From positions 1,240,001 to 1,304,000 of the forward strand of contig CAWAWM010000004.1 of NCBI GenBank assembly GCA_963785765.1: 64,000 nucleotides of DNA, given 5' to 3'. This document shows, piece after piece, positions 32,989 to 42,456 of this stretch. The notes under the pieces are model-generated. The model saw nothing but the letters and a program-made list of their open reading frames with translations, was not told the DNA's origin and searched no databases. Origin of the DNA: DATBGO01 sp963785765 (GTDB lineage: Bacteria; Actinomycetota; Actinomycetes; Streptosporangiales; Streptosporangiaceae). Within the stretch, counting starts at the first letter, position 1, and each line of letters begins with the position of its first letter. A program made the translations under genes and the position numbers.

Positions 32989-34317
32989 CTAGGCCCATTT
33001 CTGGCGGCACCAAGCTAGCGCATGGCGGGTGGAGAGCTTCTCGGTCGAAGCTGTGCATCGTACGTAGAGTTCGTCTCCGAGCCAGGTGGGCTCTTGCCGC
33101 GGCTGGCATCGGATCACCGCAATCGTACGGTCATGCCACGACTCCAGTTGAAGGTTGATGAACTTCATGACCTCGGCGCCGAGCTGGTGGGTTACGAGGT
33201 GGTCGAAGGTCAGGCACCAGCCGTCGCGGGACCTGGGCTTGACCCAGGGGTAATCGACCTCGACGCCAGCGATCGTACGATCATCCTTCACGCCGATAAT
33301 CAGCGTGCCGCCGTCTGTATTGAGAAAGGCCGCCAGCGTCTCGACGGCCTCGCGTTCTATGGCGCGCCTGAGTTCCCCGACGGGCCTCTTGTCCGCCGGA
33401 TTACGATCAACCGGCTCGCGTAGCGACGCCTTGAACTCAAGTCTTGCTGATTCATCGCTCGCCAGAAGCCGCTCGATGTCAGCACGAGCCGTGCGGATGC
33501 CCTGCAACTGCTCAATGACCTCAGCTGCGCTTGCCGGCCGCTGTGCGCGGCCGGCTGACAGCAGACAGAAGATCAGGTCGCGCAAGGCCGCGGGCAGATC
33601 CTGCCGCTTAAGAGGCGCGGGCGGCCCCTCGCGGCGTGCGGCCAGTATCTCCGCGCGGTCTCCAGCAAAGGGTGGCCCGCCAGCGGCCATCTCGTAAATC
33701 GCCGCTCCGAGCGAGTACAGATCGGCGCGTTCGTCAGCTTCGCCACCGTCCGTCAGCTCCGGGGCCATATACACGATCGCCGGGCGGTCTGCCAGATGGC
33801 TCACGTCGGGATGGTCAAGCGGTACCGCGGTGTCGAAGTCCACCAGATGCACCGTCCCCAGCTCGTCGAACAGTACATTGCGGGGCTGCAGGTCCAGGTA
33901 CAAGATCCGGCGTCCGTGGATGTAGGCAAGCCCATGGGCGATCTCGGTCGCGACCTGCAAGATGCGCTCGACCGGGACGTTCTCGCCAGAATCTCTTGAA
34001 CGCGCGATCAGCTCAAGCAGGGTGCCGCCAGGAAGGTACCGGCTGACCATGATGGCGGCCTGGTCGTCTTCCCACTGATCGACCACGCGGGCGACGTTCG
34101 GATGATCGCCCAGCCTGCCCAGTACCTGAGCTTCCCACGCGCTCACCGTCAGCCCATCGGGCATGATCGAGTTATTGCTGGCGAAGACATCGATCGTCAC
34201 CTGACAATCAAACTTCCGGTCGTGGCCGAGATAGACGCTCTTGTCACGAGCCGCCCGGAGTCGCCGTTGAACCACGTACCGCCCGTCCCGCAGCTTATCT
34301 CCTGGCTGAAACTCCAT
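32989..34317 (-). CDS. Kinase-like domain fused to an AlbA_2 (Schlafen-type) domain
   Basis: The ATG at 34317 with AGGGGTGG before it gives 442 residues. Residues about 8-265 form a Ser/Thr-kinase fold, but the ATP site is unusual. The glycine loop is RLRAARDKSVYLG without G-x-G, the beta-3 Lys is replaced (QVTIDVF), HRD-x-K is YLDLQPRN (Asp142 and Asn147 kept, Lys lost) and DFG is DFD. The later APE (YMAPEL) and D-x-Y-S-L-G are normal. Residues about 285-442 are an AlbA_2 domain (ARLEFKASL, then GGTLIIGVKDDRTIAGVE), which binds nucleic acid in Schlafen-like proteins. It lies near two nuclease-like genes in the island; signalling or defence is likely, but whether it phosphorylates anything is open. 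Confidence 0.85.
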   Translation of the reverse strand: MEFQPGDKLRDGRYVVQRRLRAARDKSVYLGHDRKFDCQVTIDVFASNNSIMPDGLTVSAWEAQVLGRLGDHPNVARVVDQWEDDQAAIMVSRYLPGGTLLELIARSRDSGENVPVERILQVATEIAHGLAYIHGRRILYLDLQPRNVLFDELGTVHLVDFDTAVPLDHPDVSHLADRPAIVYMAPELTDGGEADERADLYSLGAAIYEMAAGGPPFAGDRAEILAARREGPPAPLKRQDLPAALRDLIFCLLSAGRAQRPASAAEVIEQLQGIRTARADIERLLASDESARLEFKASLREPVDRNPADKRPVGELRRAIEREAVETLAAFLNTDGGTLIIGVKDDRTIAGVEVDYPWVKPRSRDGWCLTFDHLVTHQLGAEVMKFINLQLESWHDRTIAVIRCQPRQEPTWLGDELYVRCTASTEKLSTRHALAWCRQKWA

Positions 34318-34587
34318 GGCCACCCCTAACGCGACAGGCTCAGGCCTGTCCCTCCTGCTTCGCGGCTTTCGCCACGTCGGCCGCCGATAACCACTCATAT
34401 GAGCAAGCTTGCGAAATTTATCCAACCCGCAATCTAGTGTTTGCGTTCTCAATTGAGACGTTTGGCCCCAGGGGACGGATGACATCTCCGGGATTCCAAG
34501 CTGACATCTGCCGAAGATAAGGGCAGTCTTACCGAAAGTGCATGTATCGGATAGCTGACGGTCCTGCAGGCACGCTTGATGCCGTCC

Positions 34588-34968
34588 TCATCTGCCGCTG
34601 TGGGCGTTTGGGCTCGGCGGCCATCCCCAGAAGATCGCCGTCGGGTCGCGGTCGATCTCGTGCAGCAACTCGTCGATGCGCGGTGACGGCGCGAGCCGGT
34701 CGTAGAGGTGGCAGCGCAGATGCCGGTCGTGCCAGCACAAGGACCAGAGCCTGGTCGCCTTGGTGTAGCGGAGCCTGGCGATCGGGAACCGCGTCCGCGC
34801 CCCGCCCATTTCGTTACGCCAGGGCGGCCTGCATTCCACGATCGTCAGATGCCGGGGCGTGACATCGCATTCCACCCGGACCTCGTTGCGCAGATGCGCC
34901 GGGACACGCTGGGCGCACCACCGGCGCACTCGCGCTACATCCAGTTCCGGCAACCTGCCCCCAGCCAC
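34588..34968 (-). CDS. DUF3024-domain protein
   Basis: This 126-residue protein matches DUF3024 over its whole length: VRRWCAQRVPAHLRNEVRVE, then HLTIVECRPPW, the basic strand IARLRYTKATRLWSLCWHDR, and HLYDRLAPSP. The fold and role are unknown; members are small, often alone, and sometimes near mobile or defence genes. It is separated from the kinase-like gene by 270 bp. Confidence 0.8.
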   Translation of the reverse strand: MAGGRLPELDVARVRRWCAQRVPAHLRNEVRVECDVTPRHLTIVECRPPWRNEMGGARTRFPIARLRYTKATRLWSLCWHDRHLRCHLYDRLAPSPRIDELLHEIDRDPTAIFWGWPPSPNAHSGR

Positions 34969-35053
34969 CTGCCGATTCTCTCAGCGCCCGCCTTGTCACC
35001 GACCCGAACCCCACGGGCAGGAGAACACGCTGCCCTGCCGCGAGCAGGAGCCG

Positions 35054-35455
35054 TCAGGGCTTCTTCAGCAGGACCTCTCCCTCGAGGCCGTCGGGGTCCC
35101 GGAAGAACACGCTCAGCGCCCCGCCGAAATCGTTGACGGTACCGTCGCTCGCGCCCGCGTCCACTAGCCGGCCTCGGATGGTGTCGAACGCCTCGCGTGA
35201 GGCGGCGGCCAGGCCGACATGGTCGATGCGCCCCCGGCCCCACATGGGCGTCTGCCGGTCAGCCTCGGTGTTGCCGTCGATCACGAACACGTTCAGCTGG
35301 GTGCCGGGGCCGATGTCGATGACGGTCATCGTCTCACCCGGGCCATGGGGGCGCGTCGGCCCGACCACTGCGTCGAACACCTGCTCGTAGAAGGCGCCCA
35401 GCCGGGCGACGTCCTGTGAGATCCAGGCGACGTGATTCACACCGTCAAGCAGCAT
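35054..35455 (-). CDS. VOC-family (glyoxalase/bleomycin-resistance fold) protein
   Basis: The 133 residues form two beta-alpha-beta-beta-beta modules: GVNHVAWISQDVARLGAFYE, then RIDHVGLAAASREAFDTIRG and FFRDPDGLEGEVLL. Metal ligands expected in the fold are seen (His in NHVAW and DHVGL, Glu in the last strand). VOC proteins include glyoxalases, dioxygenases and drug-binding resistance proteins; the substrate cannot be inferred. It is complete, with a normal length. Confidence 0.85.
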   Translation of the reverse strand: MLLDGVNHVAWISQDVARLGAFYEQVFDAVVGPTRPHGPGETMTVIDIGPGTQLNVFVIDGNTEADRQTPMWGRGRIDHVGLAAASREAFDTIRGRLVDAGASDGTVNDFGGALSVFFRDPDGLEGEVLLKKP

Positions 35456-35892
35456 TGGCTCTCCTTGCCGACCACTCGATCGTACTGGTGACCAGGCGCC
35501 ACGAGACGGACGTCACCGACCAGACCGGCGACCCCCCCCGGCCACGATGCCGGCGGCCGACGGCCCCAACTGCGCGGCGAGGCGTCATCCTGCGGCGCTG
35601 GCGTTCAATGCGTCACGGGAATCTGACCGCATCACTCCGCTTGCATGCCTTGGACGACGCCCTGTCATGCCGCAGGGCGAGCGTGCAACAGATGACGCGG
35701 ACGTGCTCGGGAAGTTACCCGGGGCGAGAGGCGACCGGCCGGCCGGTGGCGAAGCATCCGGGTGGCTGGCAGCCGAGCTTCGCGAACTGACCGCAGTCCT
35801 CGCGGCGGTAATGGTTCGGGAGTCTTGTGGCTTCACGTTTTCTCTGTGCCGTCCGCGGCTACCCGTGGCGCAAGCTTGTCGCCTGGGGCAGC
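35456..35892. other. Divergent intergenic region
   Basis: It lies between the VOC gene (minus) and the DUF4268 gene (plus). Several frames are open because of composition, but none resembles a protein family. No clear regulatory element is seen. Confidence 0.4.
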
Positions 35893-36864
35893 ATGACTGG
35901 CATGGTTGAGGTAGTTGGCCCGGAAGAGCAGCAACTCGGGCGGCTGGAGCCGGTCGATCCCAGGTCGATCTGGTCCCACGAGGCCTTGAACTTCACGCCC
36001 TGGCTGGCACAGAACGCGGATCGGCTGGCCGAGGCCTTGGGGATCGAGCTGGAGTTCGAGGCCACCGAGTATGGGGTGGGCGGCTACTCGCTGGACATCC
36101 TCGGCAAGGACGGAACGAACGGCGTCGTGCTGATCGTGGAGAACCAGCTGGGCGATTCTGATCACGGTCATCTCGGCCAGTTGCTGACCTACGCCGCTGG
36201 GACTGCCGCGTCGACCATCGTTTGGATCACGACCCGGTTCCGGGACGAGCATCGTCAGGCGCTCACCTGGCTGAACGAGCACACTGATCAAGAAACGCAT
36301 TTCTTTGGCGTCGAGCTGGAAGTGGTCAGGATCGGCAACTCGGTTCCGGCGCCGCTGTTCAAGGTCGTCGCGCTGCCCAATGACTGGCAGAAGTCCGTGC
36401 GGGCGGCTACCGTCAGCCCTGCGGGAAGCAGGAACGAGCTGTACCGTCAGTTCTGGTCGAAGCTCCTGGACAGAATCAAGTCTCAGTATCCCTCGTGGAC
36501 TCGGGCCGTGGGCGGCCCTCAGAACTGGCTGTGGCTCACATCCCCGATCCGCGGGTGTGGCCTTAATCCTGTCTTCGGCTTCAAGGGCAAGATCCGCCAG
36601 GAGCTGTATATCGACCGGGCCACGCCAGAGCAATGCCGCGCAGTCTTCGATGCCCTCTATGCGCGACGTGACGAGTTCGAGGCCGCCTACGGCCGGCAGC
36701 TGGAGTGGGACCCGCTCGAGGGACGCAAAGCCTGCCGGATCTCCGAGCCGGCAGAAGGTGACGTGCTCAACGAGGCGGAGCACGAGAAGTACATCGAGTT
36801 CTTCATTGATGCGGGTGAGCGGTTCCGAAAGGCTATCTCTGCTGTAAACGGAGCTTCTCTTTAG
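35893..36864 (+). CDS. DUF4268-domain protein with nuclease-like N-terminus
   Basis: The protein has about 323 residues. The first 145 resemble a PD-(D/E)xK nuclease-like fold (LEFEATEYGVGGYSLDILG, then GVVLIVENQLGDSDHGHLGQ and LLTYAAGTAASTIVWIT); Asp in SLDILG and Glu in VENQ are the usual metal ligands. The C-terminal part is DUF4268 (NELYRQFWSKLLDRI, then LNPVFGFKGKIRQELYI and FEAAYGRQLEWDPLEGRKAC). Proteins of this type are widespread and often in defence or mobile regions; a function in DNA cleavage is an inference. The exact start (35893 or 35902) is uncertain. Confidence 0.85.
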   Translation: MTGMVEVVGPEEQQLGRLEPVDPRSIWSHEALNFTPWLAQNADRLAEALGIELEFEATEYGVGGYSLDILGKDGTNGVVLIVENQLGDSDHGHLGQLLTYAAGTAASTIVWITTRFRDEHRQALTWLNEHTDQETHFFGVELEVVRIGNSVPAPLFKVVALPNDWQKSVRAATVSPAGSRNELYRQFWSKLLDRIKSQYPSWTRAVGGPQNWLWLTSPIRGCGLNPVFGFKGKIRQELYIDRATPEQCRAVFDALYARRDEFEAAYGRQLEWDPLEGRKACRISEPAEGDVLNEAEHEKYIEFFIDAGERFRKAISAVNGASL

Positions 36865-36980
36865 CGCGCAGCGCTAATTAGACGATCAGCAGACCGGTCG
36901 CTCGACTCATCCGCTCATGCCGCGTATGGGATGGTTTCGGCTATCTCTGGCGGGTGTGGGCTGCAGCGTAAGCTGCGCGT

Positions 36981-37580
36981 GTGACAGAGCAAGCGGCAGA
37001 CCTGGCCGGGCTGACTCCCTCTCCGGCGGTGCCTTTGGATGGCACAGAGCGCTTCGCAGGGCTCGAGGCCACGGTCGCGGATTTCTGGCGCTGGGCGTTC
37101 AGCGATCTGCGCGACAACACCACGCGCGGGATCCTCGCGGAATTTCTTGTCGCCAAGGCGGTGGGCGATGAGCGCACCCTGCGGATCGCATGGGATAACT
37201 TCGACGCTCAAGCGCCCGATGGGACGACGATTGAGGTGAAGTGCTCAGCCTTCTTGCAGAGCTGGACACAGAAACGGCATTCGGAACTTGTGTTCGGGCG
37301 CCTCAGCGCGCGGGAGTTTGATGCGACGCGTAACGAATACAGCGTGGACGCACGGGTGCGGGCTGACGTCTTCGTCTTCGCGGTGCAGACGCAGCGGGAA
37401 CCGGCGGCCTACGATGTGCTCGACATTTCCCACTGGGAGTTCTGGGTGGTCAGAGCGAGCACCATCCGGGAGCGGGCCGGCAAGACGGTCGGGATCGGCT
37501 GGGTGCGCGAGCACGCTACGGGGCCGCTGTCCTATGGCGGGCTTGCTGATGCCATCTACGCGGCGGCGCAACTGCATTGA
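36981..37580 (+). CDS. Small PD-(D/E)xK nuclease-like protein
   Basis: This 199-residue protein starts at a GTG. After a helical part (NTTRGILAEFLVAKAVGDE, with a conserved Glu in the first helix) comes IAWDNFDAQAPDGTTIEVKC, in which Asp-(x)n-Glu-x-Lys makes the core PD-(D/E)xK motif; SAFLQSWTQ follows, the usual Gln/Trp helix. The rest is strand-rich (DVFVFAVQTQREPAAYDVLD, HWEFWVVRAS). The fold suggests a metal-dependent nuclease or a decayed one. It follows the DUF4268 gene by 116 bp on the same strand, so they may be co-expressed. No methyltransferase is nearby, so a classical restriction system is unlikely. Confidence 0.7.
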   Translation: MTEQAADLAGLTPSPAVPLDGTERFAGLEATVADFWRWAFSDLRDNTTRGILAEFLVAKAVGDERTLRIAWDNFDAQAPDGTTIEVKCSAFLQSWTQKRHSELVFGRLSAREFDATRNEYSVDARVRADVFVFAVQTQREPAAYDVLDISHWEFWVVRASTIRERAGKTVGIGWVREHATGPLSYGGLADAIYAAAQLH

Positions 37581-38106
37581 CGGGTGGCGGCAAGTCGTGC
37601 CGGTCGAAGTCGTAGCGCCTCAGCACAGCTTGCTGCTTGGCGGTCACGAACCGCATCCTCATCTGCCGCATACAGCGCGCGTCAGGTCAGGCAAGATCTG
37701 GCCAGCGGTCGACCGGGACGTTCGCTGGGTTCATCGACGCGCACCAGGGCCCGGCGGCGACCTACAGGCCAGTCAAGCCGGGCCGAGTCGGTAGCGTACA
37801 TCGGCTACGCGATAGAGGGCGTCACGCTGAGTGAGGGCGGATGTCCAGGGAGAACACTCACCGAGCCGCCGATCTGGGGCCGGGGCCCAGTCGATGTCAG
37901 CGTCTGGCTGCGCCCACCCGAATGGGAAATCTGGGCGCGCTGGCGGCCGGGGCCGTTTCTCGAGTACGACCTGACTCTGGCCCCGCCAGCATCAGCACCA
38001 GCCCGTAGCCCTCTGTGCGCATGTCGTGGCTATCAGCCGTGCACCGCCCAAGTGGGCCGAGCGTCCAACAAGCACCCGCAGGAACCCTGGAAGGCAACAG
38101 CGAACA
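37581..38106. other. Non-coding stretch within the island
   Basis: Overlapping open frames occur on both strands, but none shows a protein family, signal peptide or good start. I see nothing functional apart from the probable promoter of the following lipoprotein. Confidence 0.4.
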
Positions 38107-38646
38107 ATGAAACACGTCACCGGAATTGCCGCCGCGGCAGCCCTCACAGGCACGGTGCTTGCGGGATGCGGCACGGGATCAACACTGACCGCGGGCGCCA
38201 CACCCCCCGCCAGCCCGTCTGCCACCTCGCCGGCAAAGCCCGCCGAGACCAGCGCGCCAGTGGAACCGCAGACTACAGCCGCAGCGAAAGCGGCCGCCGA
38301 AACCTACTTCGGCCTGTACGCCGCTGGACAGTACGCAGCCGTCTATCCGCTGATCGCTCCAGCGGCGCGGCGGGACATCCGCGAAAGAGTATGGGTCGGC
38401 ATACACAACCGCTGCCGGCCCACGACCGCGACCCTCGCCTACAAGGTCACGCGCCCGATCCTTGTCGGCACCACCGCAGTCGTCACAGTCGGCTACGCCG
38501 GAGCCGCCGCGTCGATCGGGAGCGAGCAGATCACCTTCACTTACGTCAACGGAAAGTGGTACTACCTGCCATCCGACCTGAGTATCTACCGGCATCACAA
38601 CCTGGCCCAGGCCGTGGCAGCTGCCAAGGCCGACAACGTCTGCTGA
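38107..38646 (+). CDS. Small lipoprotein, unknown function
   Basis: The 179-residue precursor has a lipobox L-A-G-C at Cys21 (ALTGTVLAGC). A proline/serine/alanine linker (about residues 30-58) leads to a compact domain of about 115 residues with alternating helix and strands (AAETYFGLYAAGQYAAVYPL, TLAYKVTRPILVGTTAVVTV, YVNGKWYYLPSDLSIY). This is the shape of NTF2/DUF4878-like lipoprotein domains. It is exported and membrane-anchored; the ligand is unknown. The ATG at 38107 is chosen because the signal peptide begins there. Confidence 0.75.
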   Translation: MKHVTGIAAAAALTGTVLAGCGTGSTLTAGATPPASPSATSPAKPAETSAPVEPQTTAAAKAAAETYFGLYAAGQYAAVYPLIAPAARRDIRERVWVGIHNRCRPTTATLAYKVTRPILVGTTAVVTVGYAGAAASIGSEQITFTYVNGKWYYLPSDLSIYRHHNLAQAVAAAKADNVC

Positions 38647-39078
38647 CATAGCCGCGTCCGGCGCTGGCGGCCGACGGCTTTGCGTGACCGTCACGGGAAA
38701 CCCATACGGCGAGCAACGTAGGCCTTTGCGTGTCCGCGCAAAGACCCGCCGTTCTGGACGGCGCGGCCTTCACACATGCCTGTGGTAGCAGCCGGCGCAT
38801 ATTCGTTACTTGCTCTCCTGCTGCTGGCTGCGGGTGCTCTGAGCAGACAAGGATCTTAGCCGCGTGGTTCGATCGCCGATGTGCGGGCGATCAGGGGACG
38901 CTGGGACCCTGGCTGCGCGGGACGCCGGAGCCCGGCCGGTGCGACCGGGCCGCCGGGTTCTGGCACGATGGCCAGCGGCAGGTCAGCCGGGCTTGTGCGG
39001 CCACATCGGGGGTGCCGGTGACCGCGGCGGCGGCTGGCCCGGCAACCGGGGTCACCGAGCCTGGTCGCGCTCTGCCGG
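38647..39078. other. Intergenic region
   Basis: No gene is visible. It contains the downstream end of the lipoprotein transcript and, in the other direction, the 3' end of the propeller gene. A short GC-rich inverted repeat (TTTGCG/CGCAAA) lies near 38730. Confidence 0.4.
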
Positions 39079-40883
39079 TCAGCGCGTGATGCTGATCGTC
39101 TGGACGGCGATGTTGTTGCGCGGCCTGGGGTCGGGGCTCTGCGATACCGCGATGGCTACCACCCGGGCCCTGCCCGTCCTGGTCGCCTTGATGGTGATGG
39201 TGAACTCCGGCGAGGCGCCACTGGCCAGCGAGGCTAGTCTCCAGGTGAACACGTTGCCGTGACGGGCGCAGCCCGCGGCGCACGACACCTCCGGCAGCGC
39301 CGCCGGGAGCACGACCGCGGCCAGGACCTTTCTGGCAGTCGCCGGCCCGGCGTTGGCGACGGTCAGCGTGCAGGTGCCGGCGGCGCCCGCCTTGAGGCTG
39401 GCCGGGCAGGACAGCGCAGCCGAGATGTCCGCGTTCACCGGTGCCTTCGCGACGTGCACCGTGAACGGCCCCGCGGTGGCGGTGCCGGCCGCATTGGCCG
39501 CGGTGACGGTGTAGGTGAACGATCTGGTGCCCGCGGGGGGCGTGCCGGTCAGCTCGCCGGTGCTGCCGTTGACCGACAGCCACGACGGGGCGCCGGCGGC
39601 CAGCGCGTACGCCGGCGCCGGGGTGCCCGAGGCCGCGAACACGTACTCGTATTCCTGTCCGGCGGTCACGGTCAGCGGCGGACGGTCCACCACGAAGGCA
39701 GGCGCCTGGTTCACCGTGATCGTCTGCTGTACCTGGGCCGCGGCTGCGTAGCCGTTCCCGGCGGCCTGGTTCGCGTCGATCACGCAGCTGCCCGCGCCGG
39801 TGTAGTTCACCGTCGCGCCGTCGGTGCCCGACACGGCGCAGACCCCGGGCCCGCTGGAGGCATCGACGGTGAACACCACCGGGTTACCCGACGCGCCGCC
39901 GGTCGCCGACAGCGCCGCCGACCCGCCCACCGCCCCGGCCGCCGGCGCGGTGAAGTGGATCACCTGCGGGTCCTCGATCTGGATCTCGCTCACCGTGTTG
40001 CTGCCGGTGTTCGCGACCCAGACGTGGGTGCCGTCGGAGGAGACGCCGGCGGGGTTGGTGCCGACGGGGATGGTCTGGACGACGGCGCCGGTTGAGGCGT
40101 CCAGCTCGGTGACCGTGTTGTTGCCGGTGACCCAGACGTGGGTGCCGTCGGAGGACACGCCTGCGGCGCCGCCGGCTATGGGGATGGTCAGGACGACCGC
40201 GCCGGTGGAGGCGTCCAGCTCGGTGACCCCGTTGTTGCCGGTGACCCAGACGTGGGTGCCATCGGAGGAGACCTCCCCGACGCCGCCGGCGATGGGAATG
40301 GTCTGGACGAACGCGCCGGTCGAGGCGTCCAGCTCGGTGACCGTGTTCCCGCTGTCCGAGACCCAGACGTGGGTGCCATCGGAAAAGACGCCCTCGGGCT
40401 CGCCGCCGTCCGCGGGGATGCTCTGGACAAACGCGCCGGTTGAGGCGTCCCGCTCGATGACATCGTCGCTGACGTAGTCCGCGATCCAGACGTGGGTGCC
40501 ATCGGAGGAGATGCCGGTGGGCGAGCCGCCGCCGAACGAAATGGTCTGGGCAACCGCGCCGGTCGAGGCGTCCAGCTCGGTGACCCAGGTGCCCATGACC
40601 CAGACGTGGGTGCCATCAGAAGAGATGCCGGTGGCGTCGTGCCCACGGGGATGGTCTGGACAACCGCGCCGGTCGAGGCGTCCAGCTCGGTGACCCCGTT
40701 GTTGCCGGTGACCCAGACGTGGGTGCCATCGGAGGAGACGGCCCAGGGATAGCCGCCCACGGGGATGGTCTGGACGACCGTGCTGGCCGACGCGGCAGGA
40801 ACCCCGGCCACCAAGCAGAATGCAGCGGCCACGGCAGCCGCCGCGGCGAGCACGCCAGCATCGCGGAATCGTCGCAGCGTCAT
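39079..40883 (-). CDS. Secreted beta-propeller/Ig-like surface protein, one frameshift
   Basis: From 40883 a signal peptide (RRFRDAGVLAAAAAVAAAF) leads into propeller repeats of about 40 residues (S-S-D-G-T-H-V-W-V-x-G-x-x-x-V-T-E-L-D-A-S-T-G-A). After VGTTP the frame breaks near 40634 and resumes as TGISSDGTHVWVMG in the neighbouring frame to 39079; one extra C would join them. About six repeats are followed by an Ig/cadherin-like part (LTVTAGQEYEYVFAASG, GSTGELTGTPPAGTRSFTYT) and a C-terminal DUF11-like domain (TCTLTVANAGPATARKVLAA). Such proteins act outside the cell in adhesion or matrix. The gene is either phase-variable or frameshifted, or this base is an assembly error. Confidence 0.8.
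39990..40860. repeat. Tandem DNA repeats coding for the propeller blades
   Basis: About seven copies of a roughly 117-120 bp unit, with near-identical cores (CCAGACGTGGGTGCCATCGG is repeated), encode the blades of the propeller protein. Near-identical tandem DNA of this kind can gain or lose units by recombination. Confidence 0.75.
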
Positions 40884-41180
40884 CGTCGCCTCCAGCCCTG
40901 CCCGATAGTCGGCGCGGCCAGGCGGGTATGAGCGGGACCTGACCTGAAGTCGTTGACCTCGGAGAGTAGTCTCGAAATAACGCCCTGTCAGCGCATCACG
41001 TCACCAGGCGCAGGGCCGGGCGGCCTTGCCCGGTCATCGCAGTACGGCCCGTGTAGCTACCGGAAACTTCTATGCCGCGGCACCAGGCGGACGGGCCTGA
41101 CCAGGTCGGCCAAGGATGAACCGCTCTCGGGTCCCCTCTAGCAAAGGGGACCGGAGGAGGTTCGCCAATGAGGGGAAACC

Positions 41181-41330
41181 ATGAAGATCAAGGGAATGGC
41201 GGCAGCAGTAGCAGGGACGGCCACCCTCTACCTGCACGATGTTCAGACCTCACATGGTGTCCGCTACTTCGAGAAGCTACGCAGCCATGGGGCAGGCTTG
41301 ACCGAACTACCTGCTCTGGAACGGGCGTGA
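41181..41330 (+). CDS. Possible small ORF, secreted-protein stub
   Basis: GAGGGGAAACC precedes an ATG opening a 49-residue frame that starts KIKGMAAAVAGTATLYL and ends at 41330. The start looks like a signal peptide but the rest does not resemble a protein family. It may be the broken beginning of a secreted gene like the one at 41408, which also starts with a basic, alanine-rich leader. The 300 bp to its left (40884-41180) hold no gene. Confidence 0.3.
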   Translation: MKIKGMAAAVAGTATLYLHDVQTSHGVRYFEKLRSHGAGLTELPALERA

Positions 41331-41407
41331 CTGGACCTGACCGTTGACCCTGGTCCTCTGCCGGAGGATCAGGGACGTTCAGATCGGACGCACTAGAGGG
41401 GGGGATC

Positions 41408-41914
41408 ATGAACATCATCAGGAAGATCGTTACCGCAGGTGTAGCGGCCCTGGCACTAGGCGGGATGGCGGCCACCACGGCTGCTACCGCATCAGTCACC
41501 ATCACTACAAGGCCCGTAGCGAGCCAGGCATCTAAGACAACGGTGGACTATGTTGCCGGTGGCTTCAGGTATCCCCGTATCCGTCCGCACGGCATCACTG
41601 CATACTTTTCAGGTGACGGCAGCTTGTACCTAACCACGTCGTCCTGGAATGGCGGCTGGGGACGCGCGGCGGCTTATGGCGCGGGCTGGCTGCACTGGCG
41701 GATATGCTGGGGGAGCTGCCATCGTTACAAGTCAGCCTTTGCGTATGAGGCCCTGTATCGAATTCGTACGCATAACCGCCAGCCGTACTTTACACGGCTC
41801 AAGGTCACCTACACCATCCACGGCCAGACCCACTCCGTCATCCAGCGCTATTCCGGTGGTGTGGATATCGGATGGGACAACCCCTATCCGCAACATTGGC
41901 CAGGTATCAACTGA
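41408..41914 (+). CDS. Secreted protein, unknown function
   Basis: The 168-residue precursor has a signal peptide (MNIIRKIVTAGVAALALGGM, cleavage near ATA-S). The mature part of about 135 residues is rich in Trp, Tyr and Gly (SSWNGGWGRAAAYGAGWLHW, RICWGSCHRYKSAF, VDIGWDNPYPQHWPG) with one Cys pair (C-W-G-S-C). GAGGGGGGATC precedes the ATG. The profile fits a small secreted beta-rich protein. I do not recognise the family. It is the last cargo gene before the tRNA. Confidence 0.7.
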   Translation: MNIIRKIVTAGVAALALGGMAATTAATASVTITTRPVASQASKTTVDYVAGGFRYPRIRPHGITAYFSGDGSLYLTTSSWNGGWGRAAAYGAGWLHWRICWGSCHRYKSAFAYEALYRIRTHNRQPYFTRLKVTYTIHGQTHSVIQRYSGGVDIGWDNPYPQHWPGIN

Positions 41915-42409
41915 CCGTCTGCTCTCCGCTCCGGGGATTGCGAGGCCGTCGCTTACCACCGCAGGCGGCCAACGCCCCGCCGCTCGCCGCATCCGGGTGC
42001 ATGCCACCCGGCGTCCCTAGCTGAAGGGTGTGCCTGGTCAGCTCGCGCACTCATAACTGGCAGATCTAGCCGGTGCCGTGGACTCCGGACGGCCACGGCG
42101 AAGCCGCGCGGAATCGGCGTTATGTACCGTGCGCGCCCTCTAGCGCCCTGCTCGAATGCCTACCCAATGTGGCGGCCATGAGCCCGAGACCGCCGTCCAT
42201 CCGATCGCGATAACCCGGTAGTCACCGACGTGCCCGGACGCCGCAGACAGGCCGCGGCACCGCTGCCCCCTGCGCCGTCCGCCCCACCCACACACCCGAG
42301 GCGCACGGAGATCTGCGCTGTCTCAGCTGTCATTTCCTGCCAGCTTCACCTGTTCCTGCCCGGCTGGTGAGGTCAGATCCTGCTGCCTTGGCGCTGCCAT
42401 CCAGCAAGA
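41915..42409. other. Non-coding island end
   Basis: I see no gene in these 495 bp. An integrase gene often sits here, next to the tRNA, in islands of this type, but there is none. Confidence 0.45.
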
Positions 42410-42442
42410 AGGCCCGACCGCCGTGTCCGGCAATCAGGCCTC
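42410..42442 (-). terminator. Terminator hairpin behind tRNA-fMet
   Basis: On the minus strand AGGCCTGATTGCC and GGCGGTCGGGCCT pair over 13 bp (three G-U pairs), followed by TTCTT. It starts 14 bp past the tRNA CCA end and is the counterpart of the terminator at 30187-30216. Confidence 0.7.
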
Positions 42443-42456
42443 TGACCTGCACTTCC

